DNA from: an uncultured Nostoc sp.
GTDB taxonomy: Bacteria > Cyanobacteriota > Cyanobacteriia > Cyanobacteriales > Nostocaceae
Length of the DNA stretch: 64,000 nt
NCBI RefSeq assembly: GCF_937863485.1
Contig: NZ_CALMFY010000131.1
Coordinates: forward strand, 20,562-84,561
Reading direction: 5' to 3'
The first letter of the stretch is position 1, and each line of letters opens with the position of its first letter. Made by a program: the position numbers and the translations under genes. The notes beneath the pieces are model-generated. The model was not told where the DNA came from. It did not search any database and saw only the letters and a program-made list of their open reading frames with translations. Positions 17,179 through 26,015 of this stretch are shown here, in pieces.

Positions 17179-18798
17179 ATGAATTTGATTTACTTTGTTT
17201 TGCGTTCTTCTTGGGGGATGGTAGTGATCGCGATCGCTACCGGATTTCTGAGTGGCGGTAGTAGTGCTGGCTTGATTGCCCTAATTAGCCGTACTGCTAG
17301 TAGCAGTTCCGCTTCCCGGCTGACATCCATAACTTGGGGTTTTGCGGGGCTGGCAATAGTTGCACTGATTACCAGTATCATTTCCCAAGTGATGCTGATT
17401 CGCCTTTCTCAGAATGCTGTTTTGCAATTACGGATGCGTTTGAGTCGCCAAATTCTCGCTTCTGAGTTGAGTCATCTAGAACGCTTAGGGAATCCTCGAT
17501 TATTGGCAACTCTAACAGAAGATATTCAGGCGGTTGCCAATGCTGTTTATCAGCTGCCTTTCATCTTTATTAATCTAGCGATCGTCTTGGGTTGCATAGC
17601 GTATATAACTTGGCTCTCTTGGTTAGTACTGCTGATGGTTTGTGGTGTTACAGTAGTAGCAATCACTAGTTGTCAGTGGCTACTCAACAGAGGCGGGAAA
17701 TTGCTAGCCCTAGCTCGTGAAGATGAAGACCATCTGTTTAAACATTTTCGCACCATTACCGAAGGAGTCAAGGAACTCAAGCTAAATTATCGGCGGCGTC
17801 AAGACTTTTTAGAAGAAAAACTGCAATCAACTGCTAACGAATTTCGTGATCACAACGTTAACGGTCTAACACTTTTTGCCATAACTTCAAGCTGGGGTCA
17901 ACTCGTATTCTTTTTTGCCCTTGGTTTTGTCCTGTTCGCGTTACCCCATCTGCTTACCATCAATCCCCAAACTCTCTCTGGTTACATTTTGACCTTGACT
18001 TATTTGGTGTTACCAATGGATAACATCATCAGCAAACTTCCTCTATTAAGCAAAGCCAGCATTGCCTTGCAAAAAATAGAGTCACTGGGTTTATCTCTAG
18101 CTAGTCGAACTGAAATATCGACTGTTCCACCTGCCCTTAAATCGGACTGGCACAGCTTAAAATTTAAAAGTGTTACCCACACTTACTACACAGATCAAGA
18201 AGACAATAGCTTTATCTTTGGCCCCATCGACTTGACATTTTATCCTGAAGAATTAGTCTTTATTGTTGGCGGGAATGGTAGTGGTAAATCTACATTAGCG
18301 AAACTAATTACTGGACTTTACATCCCTGAAAACGGCGAAATTTGGTTTGATAGTGAGTTAATTAGCGAACAAAACCGAGAATGGTATCGCCAGCATTTTT
18401 CCGTGGTATTTTCCGACTTTTATTTATTTGAAGAACTTTTAGGATTAAAAAATTCTAACTTAGATACTCAAGCAACACAATATTTAAAACAACTACAACT
18501 AGACCATAAAGTTAAAGTTGAAAATGGGCAACTTTCCACCACTGCACTTTCTCAAGGACAACGGAAACGACTAGCCTTACTCACAGCCTACTTGGAAGAT
18601 CGACCAATTTATCTATTTGATGAGTGGGCAGCTGATCAAGATCCAATATTCAAAGAAATATTTTATACTAAACTACTCCCAGAACTGCGATCGCGGGGTA
18701 AAACAGTGCTGGTGATTAGCCACGACGATCGCTATTTTCATTTAGCAAACCGAATTATCAAACTTGATTATGGACAGATAGAGTACGACAAAACTTAA
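17179..18798 (+). CDS. Cyclic-peptide-type ABC exporter (SyrD/PvdE family)
   Basis: 539 residues, fused membrane and ATPase domains. Six hydrophobic helices span about residues 5-300 with the intracellular stretch GVKELKLNYRRRQDFLEE, characteristic of the cyclic-peptide exporter family. The ATPase part has Walker A GGNGSGKST near residue 364, signature LSQGQRKRLALL and Walker B YLFDEWAADQDP, where D/E plus the WAADQDP tail is typical of this group. It would export a peptide or siderophore-like product. No NRPS or RiPP precursor is seen nearby, so the cargo is unknown. An iron-uptake-type porin gene follows convergently. Confidence 0.87.
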   Translation: MNLIYFVLRSSWGMVVIAIATGFLSGGSSAGLIALISRTASSSSASRLTSITWGFAGLAIVALITSIISQVMLIRLSQNAVLQLRMRLSRQILASELSHLERLGNPRLLATLTEDIQAVANAVYQLPFIFINLAIVLGCIAYITWLSWLVLLMVCGVTVVAITSCQWLLNRGGKLLALAREDEDHLFKHFRTITEGVKELKLNYRRRQDFLEEKLQSTANEFRDHNVNGLTLFAITSSWGQLVFFFALGFVLFALPHLLTINPQTLSGYILTLTYLVLPMDNIISKLPLLSKASIALQKIESLGLSLASRTEISTVPPALKSDWHSLKFKSVTHTYYTDQEDNSFIFGPIDLTFYPEELVFIVGGNGSGKSTLAKLITGLYIPENGEIWFDSELISEQNREWYRQHFSVVFSDFYLFEELLGLKNSNLDTQATQYLKQLQLDHKVKVENGQLSTTALSQGQRKRLALLTAYLEDRPIYLFDEWAADQDPIFKEIFYTKLLPELRSRGKTVLVISHDDRYFHLANRIIKLDYGQIEYDKT

Positions 18799-18931
18799 CC
18801 CAAGCGGATTGGGGTAAACGACTTACTTATTTGATTTATGAGAATTGCAACTTCAAGCTCCCCAACAACTTTTAATAAGTCGGAGAGCTTCTTTCTCACG
18901 AATGATTTAGAATTGCTATAGTTTTTTCAAG

Positions 18932-20752
18932 TTAAAATCTGAAGGTAGTCCGGAGCCAAGCAACTACACTATCAGGATTGTCAGCATCAAAGTCTGGTGC
19001 AGTAATCCATATTACACCGGGCGTGATCGCAATATTGTCACTAAGTTGATATTGGTAAAAGCCCTCAATATGTAAGGAGGTATCTTTGTCTACTTGACCA
19101 AGGCCCGCTCCTAAATTGATGTTCCTACTTAGAGTAGTCAACTTTGGCTCCATGCCCACAAAAATGCCTCCCAAACTACCTTTGCTAAATAAATCGGGAA
19201 ACGATAGTCCGGCACCCCAGTCCCAGACTTCTGCATCACCCCTCCCTAAGTAACGGTGCGCGGAATAACCTACCCATCCATTTACTGCCACAGATGGACT
19301 AATCCGATAAAACGCTTCTGCACCATAAGTATTCGCTAAAGTTCCTGTTCCAGCCACTGTGCTGTTTGCTAAGTTACTGCCGATGACTGGGCCGAAGTTT
19401 GTGCCACTTAGACCTGTAGTGTTTGGTGGACTATAAGTATTGGCGTAAGTCAAAGCTATCCGGAAATTATTCTTGGCGCCGCTGTATAGTAATTGTCCTA
19501 GAGCTACATACCTGCCTGCAAATAAGCCATTATTCTCTGTAGGATTGTTACCGTTAATCGAGGTGTACTCCAATCCTAATTGAAATTGTTTACTAAAATC
19601 ATGGAGAATGGCAATTCCGGCTCCGGTATCTCCGTAGTCATAGACCATATTTCGCCGCGAATATCGTGAGATCCCATTCGCTGCTGACCCCTCAAAATAC
19701 GGGTTGATGGTTCCACTCAAGCCTAGTTCAAAGGCTCCATCAGATTGAGCAAAAACATTAATTGCAGTATTACTACCAGCTAAAAAACGATAGCGCAGTC
19801 CAGAGAGGAAAAATTGATTGTTGGGGAAAAGTGGACTGGCGTAATCAGAAGTTTTACCATCATTAGTTCCAAGTGTTCCACTTCTTGTTCCTCCGGAAGC
19901 GGTAATATTTCCTCCTGTGAGTGCTATCCGCAGTTGATCTGTACCGGTGAAACTGGTGTTTAAGCGCAAAATAAGCCGGTCTTGAAATGTGAAGATGTGA
20001 GGTGCGGGTTGCTTGGTGACGACGTTATTGCCTGCTACAATTCCTCCAATCACAGTCTCAAGTTCACCAACAAGTTTAGTTGTAGTGGAAAACTGCTGTG
20101 CTTGAAGAGTCGCTGTTCTTGCTTCCAACGAATCCACTTTCCCCCGCAGTTCGGCCAGTTCTGGCCCAAATTGACTTTGGAGTTTTTGCAATGTTTCTAA
20201 ATCTTCTTTTCTCAGCAGATCGCTAGTTCCTGCACTTACCAACTCATTGATTCGATCCAGCGCTGCATTTAGTCCAGCCGCAAACTCGTAACGAGTCATT
20301 GCCCGATCACCTTGAAAGGTTTGATTGGGGTAGCCTGCAATTACCCCATACCGTTCCACTAAAGATTGCAAGGCTTGAAACGCCCAATCAGTAGGTTTGA
20401 CATCTGATAACTGCGAAACAGAAGTTACCTGTTCTTTTGCTGTATTATCATCTGGCGATCGCACTTGATGTCTGCTGACTGTGGGATCGGTAGTCTTAAA
20501 AGTAGGTAATGGTTTAGGTGAGAGTAATTGTGAAAGAGGTGTAACCTTCTCAACCACATAATTGTTGCGATCACGAAAAAATACAGGTGATTGCCCAGAA
20601 GCAGGAACAAGGGTGGTATCACTCACAGTAGATGCAACAGATTCAGGTATATTAGCCTGACTTTTTGCAGGATTAATAACTGAGATAATTGAAATATTTA
20701 CCAACAAAAGTAAGCACAATCTAAACTTTGAATTCCAGCAAACAATCGACAT
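18932..20752 (-). CDS. Outer-membrane porin with SLH domain (iron uptake porin family)
   Basis: 606 residues. A signal peptide (hydrophobic LCLLLLVNISIISVI, cut near KSQA) is followed by a linker and then one SLH domain at about 115-180 (DVKPTDWAFQALQSL, GYPNQTFQGDRAMTRYEFA). A coiled coil follows (DLETLQKLQSQFGPELAELR), then a long beta-barrel of the OprB/iron-uptake-porin type ending in a terminal Phe (WLRTTFRF), the usual outer-membrane insertion signal. The SLH part anchors to peptidoglycan-linked polysaccharide. Members carry inorganic ions including iron. Fur control is plausible, but no Fur box was identified by eye. Confidence 0.88.
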   Translation of the reverse strand: MSIVCWNSKFRLCLLLLVNISIISVINPAKSQANIPESVASTVSDTTLVPASGQSPVFFRDRNNYVVEKVTPLSQLLSPKPLPTFKTTDPTVSRHQVRSPDDNTAKEQVTSVSQLSDVKPTDWAFQALQSLVERYGVIAGYPNQTFQGDRAMTRYEFAAGLNAALDRINELVSAGTSDLLRKEDLETLQKLQSQFGPELAELRGKVDSLEARTATLQAQQFSTTTKLVGELETVIGGIVAGNNVVTKQPAPHIFTFQDRLILRLNTSFTGTDQLRIALTGGNITASGGTRSGTLGTNDGKTSDYASPLFPNNQFFLSGLRYRFLAGSNTAINVFAQSDGAFELGLSGTINPYFEGSAANGISRYSRRNMVYDYGDTGAGIAILHDFSKQFQLGLEYTSINGNNPTENNGLFAGRYVALGQLLYSGAKNNFRIALTYANTYSPPNTTGLSGTNFGPVIGSNLANSTVAGTGTLANTYGAEAFYRISPSVAVNGWVGYSAHRYLGRGDAEVWDWGAGLSFPDLFSKGSLGGIFVGMEPKLTTLSRNINLGAGLGQVDKDTSLHIEGFYQYQLSDNIAITPGVIWITAPDFDADNPDSVVAWLRTTFRF

Positions 20753-21407
20753 GACTCCTCAACCTTAAAAGTGAAATAACTGACTAAAAATTGAACAGCA
20801 AAAGCCGCAGAAATATTTATCACAATACTTCTACTTAAATGCCAGATTATTTACTAGCAAATATCTAGCTGGCTATATATCTGAAATTTCAGAGTCTCAA
20901 ACCAGCAATCCAGTGATTGAATATGAAAGGAAAGAAAATCGCATCCGATTATTTTTTATTTAAATACTGTAACCCGATAGGCTTACGGTACTTTAGCAAC
21001 CTATTTTTGCATAGAGATTTATAAAATGCAAGTATCGTCACTTTAGAACAGTAAATTTTAATTCAAGATTTGCCATGCCCAAATTGCCAGGATCGTGCTT
21101 GTAAAAAGGTGCGTTGCCTGATATTACACAGCACTATTTTGCGATCATTCTGGCAGCAAACAAGACTAAGGTGGTTACTTTGCGTCTGAAAGGTAAATAA
21201 CACTAGTACCGCAAGGCGGAAGTCAAAAGTCAAAAGTATTATGGAAGGGCTTTTTAGGGTTTTTAAATGGTTGCTCTATTTACGCCGTGTTGTATTAGTA
21301 GCTGTAACCCGCAAAATAATCGCTTTCCCTAACAACACAGACATTGTTAATAGTGATGTTTATAATGTCAATTGCTGTTTAAAAGTTAACTGTATACCTT
21401 ATCTCTA

Positions 21408-21440
21408 TGTCATTCTTGTGTCATTCTTGTGTCATTCTTA
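21408..21440. repeat. Three tandem 11-bp repeats
   Basis: TGTCATTCTTG occurs at 21408-21418, 21419-21429 and, with a final A, 21430-21440, followed by another TGTCA. Confidence 0.85.
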
Positions 21441-21959
21441 TGTCAGAATAATTCTCTTCTGTAACAGCAAAAAATTGTCAGGCTTTTATCAAGTCATATC
21501 TTCTGCCGCGCTAGTCGCCAAAAATTAAAAAAAATTAACTCAACTTTAAAGGCCAGCAGAACAGAGTTATTCCACTTCGCTGATTACAGAAAATCAGGTA
21601 ATCGCTTTGAGGCTTGGAAAATAAATCAAACCAGAATGCTGATTTTTTGGTTGGTCCTTAACCTTGGTTTTGGTCAAAACTAATTTAGATGCGATCGCCC
21701 TGCTTGTCTCTCCCATCAGGACAATCGTCTTTACTAGCAAGCGCATTCACATTTTTGACACAATTATGTAATAGGTTTGTCAAAACCATGTGTTATACAT
21801 AGTGAACACAATATCAATTAATTATATAAGGCAGGTAATTCCTGTCTTTTCTTATAAATACTTTGGGTACAATCAAGTAATATTGTCACATTTTTGACAT
21901 TAGCTCATCATAGTGCCAAGACAAAGTGCAGTTTTTAATTTATTAACTGGGGTTTTTGT

Positions 21960-22157
21960 CAAGAGTCACCTAATTTTGGATTTTGGATTTTGGATTTTAG
22001 ATTCTGGAATTAACCTCTCCTTATAAAGAAGAGGCTTGTAATGATGATTTTTTGTTTTTATCTCCGTGAACGGAGAGGCTTGTAACATGAGTTAGATTCT
22101 AGATTTTAATTCCATTATCCAAACATCGTAACATCGTAAATTGTCTCGGTCATTTAT
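21960..22157. repeat. ~190-bp dispersed repeat, copy 2 (inverted)
   Basis: This is the reverse complement of 5666-5857 with few differences (for example an extra acatcgta block near 22128). It begins with TTTTGGA heptamers after gtcaccta and ends at tgtctcggtca. The two copies are about 16 kb apart in inverted orientation and could invert the DNA between them by recombination. Confidence 0.8.
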
Positions 22158-22344
22158 ATGCGCTTCCCCTGAGCCGAGCAACACCATTACAAGTGTCTAT
22201 AGCAAAAATTCAACATTTCAACAGTCATCGATTAAGAAGTTTATACAGCAATCTGGAATCAAACGCGCAGAAAATTTTGAGCGTTTTTCTTGAGTGAATA
22301 GCAAAGCGATCGCTAAAGTAATTATTCAGAGACATCACCACAGC

Positions 22345-22788
22345 CTATTCTCTGGCAATAACTATATCGTTGGACTTAATAACGGCATAAGCCTCTTTCC
22401 CCTCAGACAAATCCAACTCTTCTACCGATACTCTGGTGATAATCGAAGTTAACTCAACTTTGTGAACAATCTCCAGCGTCACCTCACTATTAACGGCTCC
22501 AGTGACAACTCGTTTAACAATACCCTTGAGAATATTGCGGGAGCTAACTTTGAGTGGTTTCTTTTGAATACTAATTTCTATCTCAGGCTGTTGAGCGTAG
22601 ATATCTTCCTCTTTTGTGTTTATGGTAGGTTGCGAGTTGGATGATGAAGAGTGTTGATTAAGACCACGTACCAGTTCCCGGAGAATCTCAGTCTTAGTTC
22701 GCTGAGACTGGCCGCAGAACTCTTCCAAAATCTTCCGCTCCTCTTCTGAGGTTTGGAATGTGACCCACCCTTGTTCTTTTTTAGGCAT
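22345..22788 (-). CDS. Ribbon-helix-helix plus Mop/TOBE domain protein, putative molybdate-responsive regulator
   Basis: 147 residues. Residues 1-45 (WVTFQTSEEERKILEEFCG, TKTEILRELVRGL) look like a ribbon-helix-helix DNA-binding domain with one beta strand and two helices. A polar linker (Ser/Asn/Gln, 46-78) follows. Residues 80-147 are a molybdate/tungstate-binding Mop (TOBE) domain: SSRNILKGIVKRVVTGAVNS, VTLEIV and a C-terminal AVIKSNDIVIA. It is transcribed divergently from modA with 90 bp between start codons, the classic layout of a regulator and its target. Classical ModE uses a winged helix instead, so this would be a different architecture. Role inferred. Confidence 0.75.
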   Translation of the reverse strand: MPKKEQGWVTFQTSEEERKILEEFCGQSQRTKTEILRELVRGLNQHSSSSNSQPTINTKEEDIYAQQPEIEISIQKKPLKVSSRNILKGIVKRVVTGAVNSEVTLEIVHKVELTSIITRVSVEELDLSEGKEAYAVIKSNDIVIARE

Positions 22789-22878
22789 AAATTTACTGAT
22801 ATAGTTGGGAAAATATTGGTATTATTGTTATTCTATCTAGCATCAATTTTAGAAAAAAACCACTCTAGCACCTTTTTT
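22789..22878. promoter_or_regulatory. Divergent promoter region, RHH-Mop gene / modA
   Basis: Only 90 bp separate the two start codons, so both promoters and any shared operator are here. The DNA is AT-rich with ggtattattgttattcta in the middle; I could not identify a convincing palindrome by eye. No strong Shine-Dalgarno precedes modA. Confidence 0.5.
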
Positions 22879-23673
22879 ATGAAAAGAAGACAAATTCTTG
22901 GCTTGCTGGGTATGGCAGTTGCAGGCTTGCTTCTGGCAATTGGCTTACCATTGGTTACTCCTTCTCCTGTAATAGCACAGTCAAACACCAGCATACTCGT
23001 GTCCGCAGCCGCCAGCTTAAAAGAGACACTAGAAGAAATTAAGCCTCTATACCAACAAACTAAATCAAATATCAACATTACTTATAATTTTGGGGCTTCT
23101 GGTGCCTTACAGCAACAGATTGAGCAAGGTGCGCCAGCAGATATCTTTATTTCTGCTGGCAAAAAACAAGTGGATGCTTTAGAAGAAAAAGGACTTTTAG
23201 TACCAGGTAGCCGTACTAACCTGGCAAATAACCGTCTAGTCTTGATTGTGGCTCAGGATGTTGTTGGCATCAGCAGCTTCTACAATTTAACAGATAGTAA
23301 GATTAAAAAAATTGCGATCGGTGAACCCAGGAGTGTACCTGCTGGGCAATATGGAGAGCAAGTCTTAAAGAAATTGAAACTTTATGATCGAGTCAAGTCC
23401 AAATTGGTCTTTGCTAACAATGTGCGGCAAGTCTTGGCAGCAGTAGAAAGTGGTAACGCCGAAGCTGGTTTAGTTTATGCCACTGACGCCAAAATCTCCA
23501 ACAAAGTAAAAGTTGTAGTCGCTGCTGACGATAAGTTTCACTCACCGATTGTCTATCCAATGGCAGTAATTAAAGGCAGTAAAAATATTCCCGCAGCCAA
23601 AGAGTTTATCGAGTTTTTATCTGGCAGTGAAGTCAAGACTGTACTCAAAAAACATGGGTTTATTGTAAGTTAG
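22879..23673 (+). CDS. modA: Molybdate ABC transporter substrate-binding protein
   Basis: The ATG at 22879 gives 264 residues; an upstream in-frame start at 22753 would overlap the divergent gene and lacks family sequence. The signal peptide is MKRRQILGLLG...VIAQ (with RR, possibly Tat). The mature protein shows ModA blocks VSAAASLKETLEEI, YNFGASGALQQQIEQGAP, ADIFISAG, GEPRSVPAGQYG, AGLVYATDA and PIVYPMAV. It binds molybdate in the periplasm for the ModBC permease. No modB or modC is adjacent, so the permease must be elsewhere. Molybdenum supply matters for nitrate reductase and nitrogenase. Confidence 0.92.
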   Translation: MKRRQILGLLGMAVAGLLLAIGLPLVTPSPVIAQSNTSILVSAAASLKETLEEIKPLYQQTKSNINITYNFGASGALQQQIEQGAPADIFISAGKKQVDALEEKGLLVPGSRTNLANNRLVLIVAQDVVGISSFYNLTDSKIKKIAIGEPRSVPAGQYGEQVLKKLKLYDRVKSKLVFANNVRQVLAAVESGNAEAGLVYATDAKISNKVKVVVAADDKFHSPIVYPMAVIKGSKNIPAAKEFIEFLSGSEVKTVLKKHGFIVS

Positions 23674-23712
23674 TTAAAAGTCAAAAACCCTTTTATTCTG
23701 AGTAGAAAATGT

Positions 23713-23787
23713 GTAGGGTGTGTTAGCGATCGCGTAACACACCGAAAGCATCCTTAATAGTACGTTAGGAATGTAACGCACCCTACA
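23713..23787. repeat. Small element with TAGGGTG/CACCCTA ends
   Basis: TAGGGTG at 23714-23720 is inverted as CACCCTA near 23779-23785; the interior has HIP1 and gtaac motifs. The same gtaacgcaccctac core is found inside the repeats at 10.9 and 31.7 kb. It lies between convergent modA and prxQ. Confidence 0.6.
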
Positions 23788-23850
23788 AAAGTTACACTTT
23801 ATTGAAAAATCCATTAGAGGACTTTTCAAATATCCTCTTAGGCTAATCGT

Positions 23851-24408
23851 CTAAGAAGCTGCGGACTGTAATTTTTCTAGTCGTGCCAGCACTTCTGAAC
23901 TGTGAATGCTTGGGTTGACTTTCACAAAAGTCTCGCGCAAGATGCCCTGAGGATCGATGAGAAAACTGTGGCGCATCGATAAGAAACCGAGCCACGAACC
24001 GTAAGCTTTACTCACTGATCCATCAGTGTCAGCCAACAGCGGGAATTTTAGTCCCTCTGAATCACAAAATTTGGCGTGAGAATCAATGTCATCAGCACTT
24101 ACGCCAATAATCTGGGCGTTTTTTTCGAGGTATTGCGGTAAGTCTTGCTGAAAACGACGAGCCTCTATAGTACAACCAGACGTAAAGTCTTTAGGATAAA
24201 AGTAGAGGACTAACCACTTACCGCGCAAGTCAGAGAGGGAAATTTTGCCATCCCCTGTATTGGTTGGCAAAGTAAACTCTGGTGCGGATTGATTAATTGC
24301 AGGAAGTTTACCACCAAGAGCATCAGCAGCAGGGGTAAAATTCAGCCAGCTGATCACAGAAATACAGCTGACAAATAATATGCTTAAAAAAGTGCGGCGG
24401 GAAATCAT
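23851..24408 (-). CDS. Peroxiredoxin Q/BCP, Tat-exported
   Basis: The start at 24406-24408 yields MISRRTFLSILF, a textbook twin-arginine signal, so the enzyme acts in the periplasm or thylakoid lumen. The peroxidatic Cys is in FTSGCTIEARRFQ (about residue 78). The usual resolving Cys five residues later (CTxEAC) is Arg here. Another Cys occurs in KFCDSEG. This is therefore not the standard two-Cys PrxQ; it may use the second Cys or an external thiol. GVSADDIDSH and FLIDPQGILR are standard family blocks. It lies 51 bp downstream of sipA on the same strand. Confidence 0.87.
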   Translation of the reverse strand: MISRRTFLSILFVSCISVISWLNFTPAADALGGKLPAINQSAPEFTLPTNTGDGKISLSDLRGKWLVLYFYPKDFTSGCTIEARRFQQDLPQYLEKNAQIIGVSADDIDSHAKFCDSEGLKFPLLADTDGSVSKAYGSWLGFLSMRHSFLIDPQGILRETFVKVNPSIHSSEVLARLEKLQSAAS

Positions 24409-24459
24409 AGTGCAAACCAGAATTACAACTTTACACAAGTTTACAATTCTTGGTTGCTA

Positions 24460-24708
24460 TTAGTCTCGCTCTGAGTGAGATTCGGAAGGAGTATCTGTAC
24501 TTTCGATGTATTGGCTATCTAGGAGAAAGGCTCCCTTAGCGAAGCGAATACCCCAATATCCACCGGGACGGCGGTCAATGACTATACCTTCCTCGCCAAT
24601 GTGAATCACATCGGGGGGGCGCAGCATGGGCATAGGTTCAGCAGTTTTGACGTAGGACGGTAGTGCCACAACCCGGACTTTACTACCAATAGGGAATTCT
24701 TTAGACAT
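24460..24708 (-). CDS. sipA: SipA-type regulatory protein (DUF3148)
   Basis: 82 residues. FPIGSKVRVVALPSYVKTAE, MPMLRPPDVIHIGEEG and RRPGGYWGIRFAKGAFLL match the small SH3-like SipA protein of cyanobacteria. Known SipA binds the histidine kinase NblS and modulates light- and nutrient-stress signalling. The C-terminal tail STDTPSESHSERD is extra and polar. It is upstream of prxQ on the same strand with a short gap, so the two may be co-transcribed, which would link redox defence with the NblS pathway (inference). Confidence 0.82.
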   Translation of the reverse strand: MSKEFPIGSKVRVVALPSYVKTAEPMPMLRPPDVIHIGEEGIVIDRRPGGYWGIRFAKGAFLLDSQYIESTDTPSESHSERD

Positions 24709-24719
24709 TTTGAAACAGC

Positions 24720-24895
24720 TAGGAGTTATGAGTTATATGATGTCCGGCAAATCACCCGTAATATGTCATTGCGACTGAAACGACGCAATCACAGGGTTTT
24801 TGGGATTGCTTCCCTTCTCTATGAGACGCTCCTCGAACGCTCGCAATGACGGTTATTTAAGCGGACTTGATATTAATCAAAACTCATAACTCCTA
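24720..24895. repeat. MITE-like element with 15-bp inverted ends
   Basis: TAGGAGTTATGAGTT at 24720-24734 is inverted at 24881-24895 (AACTCATAACTCCTA). The ~176-bp interior includes ttgcgactgaaacgacgcaat and atgagacgct-type palindromes. It abuts the start of sipA, so it probably carries or modifies the promoter. The rest of the gap to 25120 shows no gene. Confidence 0.75.
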
Positions 24896-25120
24896 ACTTT
24901 TACTAGAGGTTATCCAATTTTCTATTTTGGTGTGAAGAAAGAGGGAAAGGAAAAGGGGAAAAAATTTCATCCCTTTTCCTGATCTTCTGCAAGAAGTCTA
25001 TTAATTTTTGATTATGGAAAACAATGCCTAGACATCAGTCAAGGCTACGGCCACAGTAATTATGGTTACTAAGTATCTGGGTCAAAGCCCCAGACTTATT
25101 AACTATTTTTTGAAAGATTA

Positions 25121-25645
25121 TTATTGAGGATTGCCTTGTTGACGGCGCGAAGGGGCATTTTGACGGAATTGCTCTATTTTTTGCTGCTGTTCAGGGGTTA
25201 AGACTGCTTGAATTTGTTGTTTCTCAGACTCCCGGATTTGTCGGATTTGGGTTTTCTGTATTTCACTCAGATTTAAGTCAGCAAAATCACCTTTTCCACG
25301 ACCATGATGCTGACCTGGTTGCCGTTGACCTTGACCAGTTTGTCCCTGAGCCTTACGCGCTTGCCACTCAGCCCGACGCGCTTGTTTCGCTGCCTCTAAC
25401 TTGGCCTTTTGTTCTGGGGTGAAAACTGCCTCCATTTTGGTACGGCTATCGCGGCGAATTGCCTGAATTTGGGTTTTTTGGGCATCTGTTAGATTCAAGT
25501 CTTTCCAAGGGCCCCTTTCTTTTTGTGGACTTTGTGCAAGTAACACGGGTGAAGGAGAGGCTGTTTGAGCATCAACAGCAAAGGAGGTTGCAGTTAAAGT
25601 TAAGGCGATCGCTCCAGCGACTAGCGATAATGCTTTGAGTTTCAT
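25121..25645 (-). CDS. Spy/CpxP-like periplasmic LTxxQ protein
   Basis: 174 residues. A signal peptide (MKLKALSLVAGAIALTLTATSFAVDAQ) is followed by two similar halves. Each has an L-N-L-T/S-x-x-Q-K-T-Q-I helix and a TPEQ motif (LTDAQKTQIQAIRRDSRTKM...FTPEQKAKL; LSEIQKTQIRQIRESEKQQI...LTPEQQQKI). These are separated by a Gln/Gly/His-rich linker. That is the periplasmic adaptor/chaperone pattern of Spy and CpxP. The very basic, Gln-rich composition suits binding to unfolded proteins or metal (HHGRG). A two-component system begins 370 bp away on the other strand, a regulatory link by analogy with CpxAR. Confidence 0.78.
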   Translation of the reverse strand: MKLKALSLVAGAIALTLTATSFAVDAQTASPSPVLLAQSPQKERGPWKDLNLTDAQKTQIQAIRRDSRTKMEAVFTPEQKAKLEAAKQARRAEWQARKAQGQTGQGQRQPGQHHGRGKGDFADLNLSEIQKTQIRQIRESEKQQIQAVLTPEQQQKIEQFRQNAPSRRQQGNPQ

Positions 25646-26015
25646 TACTTATTTGGTGGTTTTTTCCTGGTTGGATGTCACCATCATAAGAACTTATCTT
25701 CAGTAGTCACATGAGGAGAAAGTCATGGTTTTACCCATGACTTTAGTCATGATGGAATTTTAACAAATTTGACTGACAATAAATAATTAGGGGTTAAGAG
25801 TTAGAAGTGAGAAGTTATGAATAATGCAGATTTTGATTATGATTAATTTATAAATCCTTATTTAGCGTATTATATAATTTTTTAGACATTGCACTTACAC
25901 TTAATTGCTCATTCAGCGATAGATTTGAGCATCTGCTGAAGTTTTAATCGTCGGATGCCGCTCAAAAGTTCTGAACTCCTAACTCCTAATTCATAACTCA
26001 TCTTTCATAACTTGA
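25646..26015. other. Divergent intergenic region
   Basis: 370 bp between the Spy-like gene (minus) and the histidine kinase (plus), holding both promoters. A partial inverted repeat pairs taagagttagaagtgagaag (about 25795) with ctcctaactcctaattcata (about 25974), related to the element at 24720-24895. No operator recognised. Confidence 0.5.

Larger units (their letters stand above)
20753..22344. other. 1.6-kb gene-poor region
   Basis: It contains the promoter side of the porin gene, an 11-bp tandem repeat (21408-21440), a HIP1 site and the inverted copy of the ~190-bp repeat (21960-22157). A 95-codon plus frame at 21241-21528 is Cys/Val/Leu rich, includes the tandem repeat and has no ribosome site, so I do not call it. 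No RNA gene was recognised, though the length leaves room for an undetected one. Confidence 0.5.

Noticed and set aside
21241..21528. 95-codon plus ORF
   Set aside because: Contains the 11-bp tandem repeat, odd composition and no Shine-Dalgarno; treated as chance.
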